From Burkholderiales bacterium (GTDB taxonomy: Bacteria; Pseudomonadota; Gammaproteobacteria; Burkholderiales; Burkholderiaceae_C), in assembly GCA_016219375.1 (NCBI GenBank), contig JACRNC010000009.1:1-34745 (forward strand): a stretch of 34,745 bases of DNA, in the 5' to 3' direction. Of this stretch, positions 1 through 13,498 are shown in pieces (the stretch's first letter is position 1; each line of letters begins with the position of its first letter). Both the position numbers and the translations under genes were made by a program. The notes beneath the pieces were generated by a model that was not told the DNA's origin, searched no databases, and worked only from the letters and a program-made list of their open reading frames with translations.

Positions 1-121
1 CCAGCTTGCCGTGGACAACGCATCCGCGTTGCCCACCGCGCCGGCCTTCGCCCACAAGCTCCACAGCCTCCCACCACCATCAATGAACCAGTCTCACAGC
101 TCTGGTCCTATCGGGGCGACA
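1..121. mobile_element. End of an insertion-sequence-like element interrupting hsdR
   Basis: The homology of hsdR to type I restriction subunits stops at about position 122, and the sequence to the left is unrelated. Read from 121 leftwards it begins TGTCGCCCCGATAGG, a TG...CA-type terminus typical of several IS families (IS21 among them). An imperfect hairpin (arms 11-21 and 26-36, loop 22-25) lies inside the element. A plus-strand frame is open from the window edge to the stop at 158-160 but is too short to identify. The family and the other end are outside the window. That it is an IS end is inference from the interrupted gene and the terminus. Confidence 0.5.
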
Positions 122-2169
122 AGTATTCTGACGCGGGGGGGGTCGGCCGGGTCCTTGTAGCGGCGCTCCAGGCGCTTCTTGGTGTCCTTGCCGTAGATGT
201 GGGGCTTGAGCAGCGCCTTGTCCGAGGCGGCGCCCGTCATGACGATCTTCACCACGCCCTTGTCCGGGTCCGGGTCGTGCCAGCCCGGGCGCAGGGCGAC
301 GATGGCGTCGTACAGGTGCACGCAGATCTCGCGGCTCATGGCCACCACCATGGCCTTGCCGTCCAGGCTGGCCAGGCGGTTTTCGAAGTGTTCCACCAGG
401 TCGGCCGCCACCTTGTGGATACGCGGCGGCGAGCCCACCAGCTTCTCCAGCGCAGCCCAGCGGCGCAGCTGCGCGGCCTTGGCCGTGTCGTCCTCCTCGT
501 CCTCGGCCAGCTCCTCCACCTCCTCGTCGAGCTGCGGCGCATCGCCCTCTTTCAGCTCCAGCCGGGCCAGCCGGCTCTCGTAGTAGATGGGCACCGTGGC
601 GCCGTCCTTCACGGCCTGCTCCACGTCGTAGATGTGGACGTAGTCGCCGAACACCGCGCGTGTGTCACGGTCCTCCAGCGACACCGGCGTGCCGGTGAAG
701 GCCACGAACGTGGCTTGCGGCAGGGCGCTGCGCAGATGCTGGGCATAGCCATAGCGCACGTTGCGCAGATGTGAGTAGCTGGCGTCGCCCGCGGTGCCGT
801 ACGGGGCCGCTGGTTCAGCCGCCCGCAGCACCACGGGCTCATTGGCCGCCGTGGCATCCCGCGCATCCTTCAGTTGCCTGTGCAGCCGCGGCATGCTGGC
901 CTGGAAGCCGTACTGGCTGCGATGCGCCTCGTCGCAGATCACCACGATGTTGTGGCGCTCGGAGAGCACCGGGAAGCGGTCCTCGTCCTCGCCGGGCGTG
1001 AACTTCTGGATGGTGGTGAAGACGACGCCGCCGGACGGCCGGTTGGCCAGCAGCTCGCGCAGCCGGGGCCGCGTGTCGGCCTGCACCGGGGTCTCGCGCA
1101 GCAGCTCGGCCGCACCGGCGAACACGCCGAAGAGCTGGTTGTCCAGGTCATTGCGATCGGTCACCACCAGCAGCGTCGGGTTGCCCATGCGCGGGTGCTG
1201 CATCAGCTTGCCCGCCAGACAAGTCATCTCGATGCTCTTGCCCGCCCCCTGCGTGTGCCACACCACGCCGCCCTTGCCGCGCCGGGTGGCATCGGCACCG
1301 GGGTCGGATGCGGCCAGCACGCTGCTCACCACCGCCCGCACCGCATGGAACTGGTGGTAGCCCGCCACCTTCTTCACCAGCCGGCCGTCGTCCTCGAACA
1401 GGATGAAGTGCCGCAGATAGTCCAGCAGCAGCTCGCGCTGAAAGAGGCCCTGCACCAGCGTCTGCAGCTCGCGCATCGGCCCCAGCGGGTCCACCGTCAC
1501 CCCGTCGATGGCGCGCCAGGCCATGAAGCGCTCAGCGTCGGCGGTCAGCGATCCGACGCGGGCTTCAATGCCGTCGCTGATCACCAGTAGCTCATTGGCG
1601 ATGAAGAGGTCCGGGATGTCCTCCTGGTAGGTCTGCAACTGGTTAAAGGCGCCCCAGATGTCGGCGTTCTCGTCGCCCGGGTTCTTCAGCTCCAGCACCA
1701 CCACCGGCAGACCGTTCAGGAACAGCACCACATCCGGCCGGCGCGTGAGCTTGGGGCCCTGGATGCTGAACTGGTTGACCGCCAGCCAGTCGTTGCCCGC
1801 CACGTCGGCCCAGTCCACCAGCCGCACGCGGTCGCCGCGGGTTTCACCGTCCTTCTGGTACTGCACCGGCACGCCGTCGACCATCCAGCGGTGCATCTTG
1901 CGGTTGGCAGCCACCAGGCCCGGGATGTTGGGCCGCAGCACGGTGCGCAGCACCTCGTCCTGGGCGCCGGGCGGGATGTGCGGGTTCAGCCGCTGGATGG
2001 CCTTCTGCAGCCGGTGATGCAGCACCGCCTGGCGGTAGCTGTCGCGCTCGGTGCCTGGCGTGCGGGCATCCGGGGGAGAGATGTCGGGGCCGTGGGCCAC
2101 CTCCCAGCCCAGGTGCGCCAGCCATTCGAGTGAGGCTTGTTCGACGTGCTCTTCGGTCACTCCCTTCAT
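94..2169 (-). pseudogene. hsdR: Type I restriction subunit HsdR, 3'-truncated
   Basis: This is the motor and nuclease subunit of a type I restriction enzyme. The N-terminal nuclease domain is present (D146 and E160-L-K162 of the PD-(D/E)xK site), followed by superfamily 2 helicase motifs: Walker A TQGAGKS near 306-312, DEAH at 413-416 and FTGTP at 491-495. A motif-IV-like stretch lies near residue 610. The frame ends at 691 residues, whereas family members are about 1000. The helicase motifs V and VI (the usual DMWLTGFDAP and arginine-finger region) and the C-terminal HsdM-docking part are missing. The last roughly 9 residues come from the IS-like element at 1-121. The ATG follows directly after the TGA of the abi gene (TGAATG), so translation is probably coupled. 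DNA translocation and cleavage should be lost, because a complete motor is needed for both. Confidence 0.9.
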
Positions 2170-3030
2170 TCAGTTCCTCCCCCGGTCAGCCGCTCGCGTT
2201 CTTGCCGCACGGCTCTGTTGGTAGTTCTTGGTCTCGAACAGAAAGTCCGCCAGGGTCACTGCGGTGTAGACCGCAAGCTTGGCGTGATGGCGGCTCGGAC
2301 GGTACGACAGCGCGTGGGCGTCGCCCATCTTGTTGCGAATGCCAGCCAGCCCACCAACAACACTGACCAACCCGGAAAGAATTTGTCGCAGGGAATCCGA
2401 GACGTCCTTCCGGTCCGGCTCCAGATGCAGTTGCTTCTGAACACGCTTGTACAGCGCCTGCAGGTTGCCGTCGTACTCGGTCGCTGCCGGGTCAAGGTCC
2501 TTCTCTATGCCCACAAGGACGCTCTCGACCAGCGAGCGAGCATTGGTGATGGCGCCGGTGTAGTCGCCTGCAGCTAGCTTCTCTTCGCACTTGCGGATGT
2601 TCTCGTCGATGGCCAGTTGCGTGAGCTCATGCGACACGACCGCCGGTGCGGTGAGCTTCACGCTGGCTGCGCCTAGCTCTCGAAGCTTGAAGGCCAAGCC
2701 ATCCTTGACGACCTCGTAACCGTCGTACTTCAGATGCTCGTTGACCTTCGCCACGACAGCATCCACCGCCAGTTCCGCCTTGACGTAGGCCCTGGGGTCC
2801 AGTGCTTCCAGCAGTGCGCGCTTCAGTCCATCGTGCCCGTTCAACTCGCGCAGCTTGTCTTGGGCGTAGATGCGTCGTGTCGGGAATCCGCCGCCGCTGG
2901 GATAGACGTCCCTCGCGCCGAACTGGTTGAAGAACTTCACCAGTTGCGGCCCGCTCCGGTAGGGCGCGCCGTCGAGGTCTCCGGCAATCAAGTTGCCGAG
3001 GAACTCAATCGTGTACTCGGAGACCTTCAT
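2170..3030 (-). CDS. Abortive-infection-type protein with Abi_C/HEPN-like domain
   Basis: 286 residues. The N-terminal half (about 1-115, containing SGPQLVKFFNQFG and LKYDGYEVVKDG) resembles the N-terminus of proteins annotated as 'abortive infection family'. The C-terminal half (about 140-268) matches the Abi_C pattern. It contains R232-N-K-M-G-D-A-H239, an RX6H arrangement like the RX4-6H active site of HEPN ribonucleases, so an RNA-targeting toxic activity is possible but inferred. No signal peptide or membrane segment is seen, so it should be cytoplasmic. It lies 15 bp after hsdS and abuts hsdR, so it is part of the restriction operon. By analogy with the anticodon nuclease PrrC, which rides in a type I system, it may be a second-line defence gene. 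Its base composition is visibly less GC-rich than that of gyrB or hsdM. Confidence 0.7.
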   Translation of the reverse strand: MKVSEYTIEFLGNLIAGDLDGAPYRSGPQLVKFFNQFGARDVYPSGGGFPTRRIYAQDKLRELNGHDGLKRALLEALDPRAYVKAELAVDAVVAKVNEHLKYDGYEVVKDGLAFKLRELGAASVKLTAPAVVSHELTQLAIDENIRKCEEKLAAGDYTGAITNARSLVESVLVGIEKDLDPAATEYDGNLQALYKRVQKQLHLEPDRKDVSDSLRQILSGLVSVVGGLAGIRNKMGDAHALSYRPSRHHAKLAVYTAVTLADFLFETKNYQQSRAARTRAADRGRN

Positions 3031-3045
3031 TGCGCTGCTACACGG

Positions 3046-4348
3046 TTACGCGACCAACGCCTCGACTTCGGCCTGTGCCTCAGGCAGGCGAAGCTTGCCG
3101 GAGATGAGACGGGGCAACAATGTGTCCCGAAGCTCGGCCAGCGCCCGAGCCTGTTTCTCATTCGTGGCCACGCGGCTGAACACCGCTGATGCGAAGTCAT
3201 CGAACTTCTTGACGACCTCTGCCGATGGCAAGAGTGCAGGAATCGGCCGAAATGCCTTCTTGCTGATTTCCATGAACGTCGAGCCGTTCGCGCGGCCCTT
3301 GATGGCGTCCATGTTTAGTTGGCACCAGAAGTACAGGTATGCCGGCGGCAGTCGACCGCCGGGAGGCATGGCGATGTAGCCCTGGTTGATGGCCACCGGA
3401 ACCTGAGCCAGGCTGAGGTAGCCAATCGGCGCACGCGACGACATGAGCAGGGTTCCCTCAGGTAGTAGGCCCGACGAAATTTTGGCAAGACCTGCGTCGC
3501 TCACCTTCCGTTCGGTGCTGAGCAGTACCGGCGCAGTGGCCCCAGAGAGGTCCTTAGGTGAGGTCCAGTGATGGACGGCAGGCTGCCAGAACGCATCGTT
3601 CTTCGTGTCCGGTGTGGACCCGCCGACGGCTTCGACCAAGTCCCCAATCGGCTGAACGGACCAGCCTTTTGGAATCGGACCGAATTCGGAGTCTTGAAGC
3701 TCCGCCGGAAATAGCGCCGCCGTGGCGGCGTCCATGCCTTCGGGCTCGCGGCCCTCGGCTTTGGCACGCACCGGGTCGAAGTCGATGAACCAGCTCTTGA
3801 ACAGGCCTTGGGCGATGGATTCAAGGGTGGCGTTGGTTTGGCGCAGGAGGTCGATGCGGTCGTCGAGTGCGCCAAGCACTGCACCAATTTCCCGCTGGGT
3901 GGTCAGCGATGGCGTCGGGATCCCAAGTGCCTCCAGCGCCGGTATTCGCACGTTGCTGACGGTCGAACCTGTTCCTTCACTCCACGAAATCTGGTGCTGT
4001 ACCTGCGGAGACTGCAGCGCGAATAGCAAGAAGCGACCGTCAACAACTTCTGGATTCGGTCGAAGCAGCACCTGACGCTGACCGAGGCAACACTCAAGCC
4101 CGCTCGGAATCATGCACACCTCGCCCATTGGGGCTTCACGAGTGAAGACGATGTCGCCAGCAGTTGGCTTTGCTCGCCGTATGCGATGGGAGAAGTTTTC
4201 CGCGTCAGTGAATGACGGTGAACTCAGGTCAAGACGACCATTCTTGATGTGCTGGTTACGGATGACGATGTATCCCTCATCCGTCCAAACCGGTGTGCTG
4301 TGAGGACAGTCCGCAATGAGGCTGCACAGCTCGCGAAGCTGTCTCATT

Positions 4349-4359
<11 letters not shown>
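3046..4359 (-). CDS. hsdS: Type I restriction-modification specificity subunit HsdS
   Basis: HsdS selects the bipartite target sequence for the methyltransferase (M2S) and the restriction complex. The 437 residues show the usual plan. A first target-recognition domain (about 1-150) is followed by a conserved helical spacer ([20 protein letters not shown] and the [11 protein letters not shown] signature, about 160-200). A second recognition domain (about 215-375) is followed by a C-terminal helical repeat ([20 protein letters not shown]). The start overlaps the 3' end of hsdM by 11 bp; an in-frame ATG four codons later is an alternative. Base composition is more AT-rich than the neighbours, common for specificity genes that recombine or transfer often. 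Nothing looks broken, so target recognition should be intact. Confidence 0.93.
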
Positions 4360-5941
<1,582 letters not shown>

Positions 5942-5999
5942 TCCGTCTTGCTGCCACCGGTGCAGCAGCGCGGCGGCACAGGCTCGGGCCAGAAAGGAC

Positions 6000-6039
6000 G
6001 AAGGGGTCCCACCGACCTCGCGTCAGCTGGGTCCCCTTC
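6000..6039 (-). terminator. Inverted repeat between gyrB and hsdM, weak terminator candidate
   Basis: Arms GAAGGGGTCCCA (6000-6011) and TGGGTCCCCTTC (6028-6039) can pair over 11 of 12 positions with one T-T mismatch, on a 16-nt loop. It lies just after the gyrB stop on the minus strand. The downstream T-richness is poor (only a TTTCT a few bases later), so it could be an inefficient terminator, an mRNA 3'-end stabiliser or chance. Confidence 0.3.
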
Positions 6040-6077
6040 ATGCGGATGAGAAAACGCAGGTGTACGACCGGGCCGCG

Positions 6078-9860
<3,783 letters not shown>

Positions 9861-9903
9861 TCAACCTTTCAAGATAGTCGTCTTAGTAGAGCAGGGGCTG
9901 CCG

Positions 9904-9912
9904 TGTGGACAA
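9904..9912 (-). promoter_or_regulatory. DnaA-box-like site
   Basis: TGTGGACAA, the reverse complement of TTGTCCACA, one mismatch from the consensus TTATCCACA. It lies about 45 bp upstream of the dnaN start. Confidence 0.45.
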
Positions 9913-10021
9913 GGCGATTTTCTCCTGATCTGGCAACGATTTAGCGCGCGGATAACGCTGTGTGGCAGGTGGGGGCCGCAGCGGGAGCCGCAGGCAACAA
10001 CTTCTGCGGAGCCACCGGGGC

Positions 10022-10030
10022 TGTGGACAA
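10022..10030 (-). promoter_or_regulatory. DnaA-box-like site
   Basis: A second TGTGGACAA in the dnaA-dnaN gap, identical to and in the same orientation as the one 118 bp away. Confidence 0.45.
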
Positions 10031-10183
10031 GGGCGGGGTTGTTCTTTTGTTGTGCACAGGGTTGTCAGAGGGCGGGTGGGGCGGGGAAGGAGGTGGGCGG
10101 GCGCCGGCATCCCCCCATGCCCTCGCAGAGCGAGGACGGTTCGGCAGGCACAAAGCGTCCTCGAGCACGCTTTGTGTCCAGCC

Positions 10184-11665
10184 TCACCCCTTGAGCGTCT
10201 GCTCCAGCACGTGCAGCTGCTGGTTGAGCTCGGTGTTCTTGCCGCGCTCGCCACCGATCTTGCGCACCGCGTGCAGCACGGTGGTGTGGTCGCGCCCGCC
10301 GAAGAGCTCTCCGATCTCCGGCAGGCTCTTCTTGGTCAGCTCCTTGGCCAGGTACATGGCGATCTGGCGCGGGCGGGCGATGGAAGCCGGCCGCTTCTTG
10401 GAATACATGTCGGCGACCTTGATCTTGTAGAAGTCGGCGACTGTTTTCTGGATGTTCTCCACCGAGATCTGCCGGTTCTGGATGGACAGCAGGTCCTTGA
10501 GCGCCTCGCGGGCGAGCTGGATGTTGATGTCCTTGTGCGAGAAGCGCGAATAGGCCAGCACCTTGCGCAGCGCGCCTTCCAGCTCGCGCACGTTGGCGCG
10601 CACGTTCTTGGCGATGAAGAAGGCCACGTCCTCGGGCATCTGCGCGCCTTCGGCCTCGGCCTTGCGGATCAGGATGGCCACGCGCATCTCCAGCTCCGGC
10701 GGCTCGATGGCCACGGTCAGGCCCGAATCGAAGCGGCTGGTCAGGCGCTCGTCGATGTCCACCAGCCCTTTCGGGTAGGTGTCCGACGTCATGATGATGT
10801 GCGCCTTCTTGGCCAGCAGGGCCTCGAAGGCGTTGAAGAACTCCTCCTGCGTGCGGTCCTTGCCGGCGAAGAACTGCACGTCGTCGATCAGCAGCAGGTC
10901 CAGGCTGTGGTACTTGGCCTTGAGCTCGTCGAAGGTCTTGCGCTGGTAGTTCTTGACCACGTCCGAGATGAACTGCTCGGCGTGCAGATACAGGATCTGC
11001 GCATCCGGCCGGTCGGCCAGCAGGGCATTGCCCACGGCATGGATCAGGTGGGTCTTGCCCAGGCCGACACCGCCGTAGATGAACAGCGGGTTGTACATCT
11101 GGCCCGGCGCGCCGGCCACGTGCAGCGCCGCGGTGCGCGCCATCTGGTTGGCCCGGCCGGCCACCAGGGTGTCGAAGGTCAGGCTGGGGTTGAGCCGGTT
11201 CTTGGGGGCCGTGGCCGCCGGCTGGCGCGAGGGCAGGCTGATGACGTTGGGCGCGGCCAGCCCGTCGGGGCCCGTAGCGCTGCCGGCTGCGTTGAGGCTG
11301 CCCAGGCCGCCCAGCGCGGCACCGGCCGACACCGGGCCGTTGGCGGCAGGGCCGGTGCCGCCGGCTGCGCCGGCCGGGCCGGTCGCCGGCCGCCGCAGTG
11401 CCACCGGCTCACGCGAGGCCAGCAGCAGCTCCAGCCGCACCGGCTTGCCGGCCAGGTCACCCAGGACGGACTCGATGCGGCCGGCGTACTGCGTGCGGAT
11501 CCAGTCGAGCTTGAAGCGGTTGGGCACGCGCACGCTGACCACGGCCGTCTCGTCGCCATCGACCACGTCGGCGGCGGGCAGCGGGCGGATCCAGGTGTTG
11601 AACTGCTGTTCGGGCAGCTCGGCGGCAAGCCGCTGGCAGCCGCGTTGCCACAGATCGGCGGTCAT
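10184..11665 (-). CDS. dnaA: Chromosomal replication initiator protein DnaA
   Basis: DnaA binds 9-bp boxes at oriC and melts the origin to load the helicase. From the ATG at 11663-11665 ([13 protein letters not shown]) it has 493 residues. Domain I (about 1-85, containing [13 protein letters not shown]) is followed by an Ala/Gly/Pro-rich domain II linker. The AAA+ domain has Walker [10 protein letters not shown] and Walker [11 protein letters not shown], and the C-terminal helix-turn-helix carries [15 protein letters not shown]. The frame is open to a TTG eight codons upstream, but DnaA proteins of this group begin close to DLWQR, so the ATG is preferred. DnaA-box-like sites lie on both sides, consistent with autoregulation and a nearby oriC. 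Confidence 0.97.
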   Translation of the reverse strand: MTADLWQRGCQRLAAELPEQQFNTWIRPLPAADVVDGDETAVVSVRVPNRFKLDWIRTQYAGRIESVLGDLAGKPVRLELLLASREPVALRRPATGPAGAAGGTGPAANGPVSAGAALGGLGSLNAAGSATGPDGLAAPNVISLPSRQPAATAPKNRLNPSLTFDTLVAGRANQMARTAALHVAGAPGQMYNPLFIYGGVGLGKTHLIHAVGNALLADRPDAQILYLHAEQFISDVVKNYQRKTFDELKAKYHSLDLLLIDDVQFFAGKDRTQEEFFNAFEALLAKKAHIIMTSDTYPKGLVDIDERLTSRFDSGLTVAIEPPELEMRVAILIRKAEAEGAQMPEDVAFFIAKNVRANVRELEGALRKVLAYSRFSHKDINIQLAREALKDLLSIQNRQISVENIQKTVADFYKIKVADMYSKKRPASIARPRQIAMYLAKELTKKSLPEIGELFGGRDHTTVLHAVRKIGGERGKNTELNQQLHVLEQTLKG

Positions 11666-11671
11666 CGGGGA

Positions 11672-11680
11672 TGTGGAAAA
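11672..11680 (-). promoter_or_regulatory. DnaA-box-like site at the dnaA start
   Basis: TGTGGAAAA, the reverse complement of TTTTCCACA, one mismatch from consensus, 7 bp upstream of the dnaA ATG. DnaA bound here would block dnaA expression. Confidence 0.4.
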
Positions 11681-11732
11681 GCTCGACAAAGGGGCGCGAT
11701 TCTAGGCCCGGCCGGCGCGGCCGGGAGCGGAG

Positions 11733-11741
11733 TTATCCACA
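11733..11741 (+). promoter_or_regulatory. Perfect DnaA box
   Basis: TTATCCACA, an exact match to the DnaA-box consensus and the only exact one noticed, about 70 bp upstream of the dnaA start. It is likely an origin or dnaA-promoter site. Confidence 0.7.
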
Positions 11742-11954
11742 GATTCTTGCGAGGCGTCAAGGCAGCAAGTAGCGGGCCGATCGGACGCCGGTTGCCCGGC
11801 CTGCGGGGCCCTGGAGCAAGCGGGCGGAGCAGCCCTGCATTGACCGACTTGCCGCGGCTGTGGTGCAATCGCGGGTTTGCCCGCCGGCATGGTGTTTTCA
11901 TGCGTCGTCATGCACGCTTGGCCGGCCAGAAGTCAGTCCGATATCAGTCCGATA

Positions 11955-12107
11955 TGCCGGCCCTCAAGCCGGCTGAGGCTCAACCTGCCAGCTGTTAGCC
12001 GGCAGAGACATAACCTGCCGGTTGCCAAGCCGGCAGAGGCCCGAGTTGCCGGCACCAACCGGCAGAGGGCCCCAACATGCCGGCCCTGCTCGGCAGAGGT
12101 ATCCACC
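11955..12107 (+). repeat. Five tandem ~31-bp hairpin repeats forming the rpmH leader
   Basis: Units begin TGCC at 11955, 11986, 12016, 12047 and 12078 (lengths 31, 30, 31, 31, 30), and the rpmH ATG starts exactly where a sixth unit would. Consensus: TGCCGG, a 6-8 nt loop, (C)CGGCAGAGG, then a spacer usually ending in AAC. Each unit can fold into a 4-6 bp stem (TGCCGG with CCGGCA; 6 bp in units 3 and 4). AGAGG, which looks like a Shine-Dalgarno sequence, ends each hairpin; in the last copy it lies 8 nt before the rpmH start and is the real ribosome-binding site. The regular period with internal dyads argues against chance GC richness. Confidence 0.8.
12095..12099 (+). promoter_or_regulatory. 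rpmH ribosome-binding site inside the last hairpin repeat
   Basis: AGAGG, 8 nt before the ATG at 12108. It follows directly on, and by one base overlaps, the 3' arm (CGGCA) of the fifth hairpin, so folding could change its accessibility. Confidence 0.6.
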
Positions 12108-12242
12108 ATGAAACGCACCTACCAACCGTCGAAGATCCGTCGCGCCCGCACCCACGGCTTTCTCGTGCGCATGAAGACGCGCGGTGGCCGCAAGGTCATC
12201 GCCGCCCGTCGCGCCAAGGGCCGCAAGCGTCTGGGCCTGTGA
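12108..12242 (+). CDS. rpmH: 50S ribosomal protein L34
   Basis: L34 is a small, basic, late-assembling protein of the large ribosomal subunit. The 44 residues match the family along their whole length ([18 protein letters not shown], then [18 protein letters not shown]). The frame is open about 230 bp upstream, but the ATG at 12108 begins the invariant MKRTYQPS and has an AGAGG ribosome-binding site. It heads the rpmH-rnpA-yidD-yidC run. Its leader is a tandem hairpin array, which suggests post-transcriptional control. Confidence 0.98.
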   Translation: MKRTYQPSKIRRARTHGFLVRMKTRGGRKVIAARRAKGRKRLGL

Positions 12243-12308
12243 TCCGCTGAGGATCGGCTGCCAGGCGCCGGCCCCGATCGAGCATCGGGCGGCGCCCGGG
12301 CTTGCGAC

Positions 12309-13082
12309 ATGTCTGGCACGTCCAGCCTGCAATCTGCCGACTTCAAGCGCGTGCTGGCCAGCCGGCCGTGCGCGCGCAGCGCGCATTTCGCGCTGCATCA
12401 CCAGCCTCCTGCCGAGCTGAACGTCCGCCGCCGCCCCCCTGCCGGGCCGGCGGCGGATGTGTCTTTGCGCCTGTGCTCGCCTCAGGTCGAGCCCTGTTCG
12501 CCCGCGCCGGGCGGTGCCGTCTTGCCCGGGGCGGCGGCATCAGCGCCCTTAATGCCCTCAACGCCCTCAGCCCCGGAGCGGGCCACGCACCTGCATGCTC
12601 GCGATGCCGGCGCGGCCGAGTTGTCAACAGGGCCGGCCCCAGCCACCAAGGCTGCTGTGGATGACCGCGCAGGATGCGCCACGGCTTGCGCGGATCACGC
12701 CATGCCGGATGCTGAAGGGCGCCCATACGCGGCAGCCGCCGGGCAGGCCTGGATGCCTTTGACGCTCAAGTCGGTCGGCGCCCGCCTGGGCCTGGTTGTG
12801 CCCAAGCGCCTGGCCCGCCGGGCGGTGACGCGCAACTTGGTCAAGCGCCAGGCGCGCGTGGCCTTCGGGCGTCACCAGCCGGCGCTGCCGGCCGGCGACT
12901 GGGTGCTGCGGCTGCGCGCGCCCATCGACCCCCGGCAGCACCGCAGCGCCGCGTCCGACGCGCTGCGCGCGGTGCTGCGCGACGAGCTGGCGGGGCTGTT
13001 CGCCCGCTGGCCCGTGCAGCCGCCGGCGGGCTCGGTTGCGCTGGGCGGCACAGCAGGCCCTGTTGATCGGGAGCCGGCATGA
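12309..13082 (+). CDS. rnpA: Ribonuclease P protein component, with a large internal insertion
   Basis: RnpA is the basic protein cofactor of RNase P, which matures tRNA 5' ends. Family parts are clear: DFKRVL (11-16), HFALHH (26-31), [24 protein letters not shown] (160-183, including the RNR-type motif beginning R175-N176) and a C-terminal helix. The total is 257 residues against about 115-150 normally. About 120 residues rich in Ala, Pro and Gly (about 34-153) are inserted between the first beta strand and the central strand, where other RnpA proteins have a loop of some 15-20. The frame is open throughout and the gene overlaps yidD by 4 bp (ATGA), so it is probably expressed intact. The start at 12309 is supported by the family N-terminus; no good ribosome-binding site is visible. 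Confidence 0.88.
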   Translation: MSGTSSLQSADFKRVLASRPCARSAHFALHHQPPAELNVRRRPPAGPAADVSLRLCSPQVEPCSPAPGGAVLPGAAASAPLMPSTPSAPERATHLHARDAGAAELSTGPAPATKAAVDDRAGCATACADHAMPDAEGRPYAAAAGQAWMPLTLKSVGARLGLVVPKRLARRAVTRNLVKRQARVAFGRHQPALPAGDWVLRLRAPIDPRQHRSAASDALRAVLRDELAGLFARWPVQPPAGSVALGGTAGPVDREPA

Positions 13083-13498
13083 CCGTCCCAGCGCCGCTTG
13101 CGGCCCCACCCGATCCGGCAGCCGAACCGGGCCTCCAGCCGCCTGCCGAGCTGCTGGCTGCGGTCGACGCACCCGGTGCATCCGGTCCTGTCCCGGCCGC
13201 AAGCTGCGCGGGTGCCGTCGAGCAGGCGGTGCAGCAGGCCCTGGTGGGCCTGGTGCGCGGCTATCAGCTTTTCTTCAGCCCGTGGCTGGGCACGTCCTGC
13301 CGTTTTGCGCCGAGTTGCTCGCACTATGCGCTGCAGGCGCTGGCTGCGCATGGCCCGGCGCGCGGCAGCCTGCTGGCTGCGCGGCGCCTGCTGCGCTGCC
13401 ATCCCTGGTGCGACGGCGGGCTCGACCCCGTGCCCCCGCGCCTGCCCGTGTCGCGCGGCATGGCGCCTCCTCCTTCTTCCACTGACCCCACTCCATGA
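13079..13498 (+). CDS. yidD: Membrane protein insertion efficiency factor YidD
   Basis: YidD is a small membrane-associated protein that assists insertion of inner-membrane proteins. The conserved core (about 55-125) is unmistakable: [20 protein letters not shown], then [11 protein letters not shown] and [20 protein letters not shown], with the conserved cysteines. Total length is 139 residues; an Ala/Pro-rich N-terminal extension of about 50 residues precedes the core, longer than the usual 70-100-residue protein. It overlaps both rnpA and yidC by 4 bp (ATGA), so translational coupling is likely. The true start could be an internal codon, but the overlap favours 13079. Confidence 0.93.
   Translation: MTVPAPLAAPPDPAAEPGLQPPAELLAAVDAPGASGPVPAASCAGAVEQAVQQALVGLVRGYQLFFSPWLGTSCRFAPSCSHYALQALAAHGPARGSLLAARRLLRCHPWCDGGLDPVPPRLPVSRGMAPPPSSTDPTP

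Larger units (their letters stand above)
11666..12107. other. dnaA-rpmH divergent intergenic region, likely origin/regulatory DNA
   Basis: 442 bp between divergent dnaA and rpmH. It contains one perfect DnaA box (11733-11741), one near-match (11672-11680), an 11-bp tandem duplication (11934-11955) and five 31-bp hairpin repeats (11955-12107). Promoters for both genes must lie here, but no sigma-70 hexamer pair is convincing. Together with 9860-10183 it is the probable oriC neighbourhood. Confidence 0.5.

Noticed and set aside
1..121. Firm assignment of the left-end element to IS21
   Set aside because: The terminus and hairpin are compatible, but no transposase or helper-gene residues can be identified in 121 bp. 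An IS database search is needed.
11666..11689. TTG at 11689 as the dnaA start
   Set aside because: It adds eight unconserved residues. The ATG at 11665 gives the normal DnaA N-terminus.
9962..11998. Long plus-strand frame opposite dnaA
   Set aside because: It is antisense to dnaA, with low-complexity composition (Arg, Ala, Gly, Leu, His) typical of GC-rich shadow frames.
11955..12107. CRISPR array
   Set aside because: The units are adjacent diverged copies without spacers, with internal dyads, and no cas genes are present.
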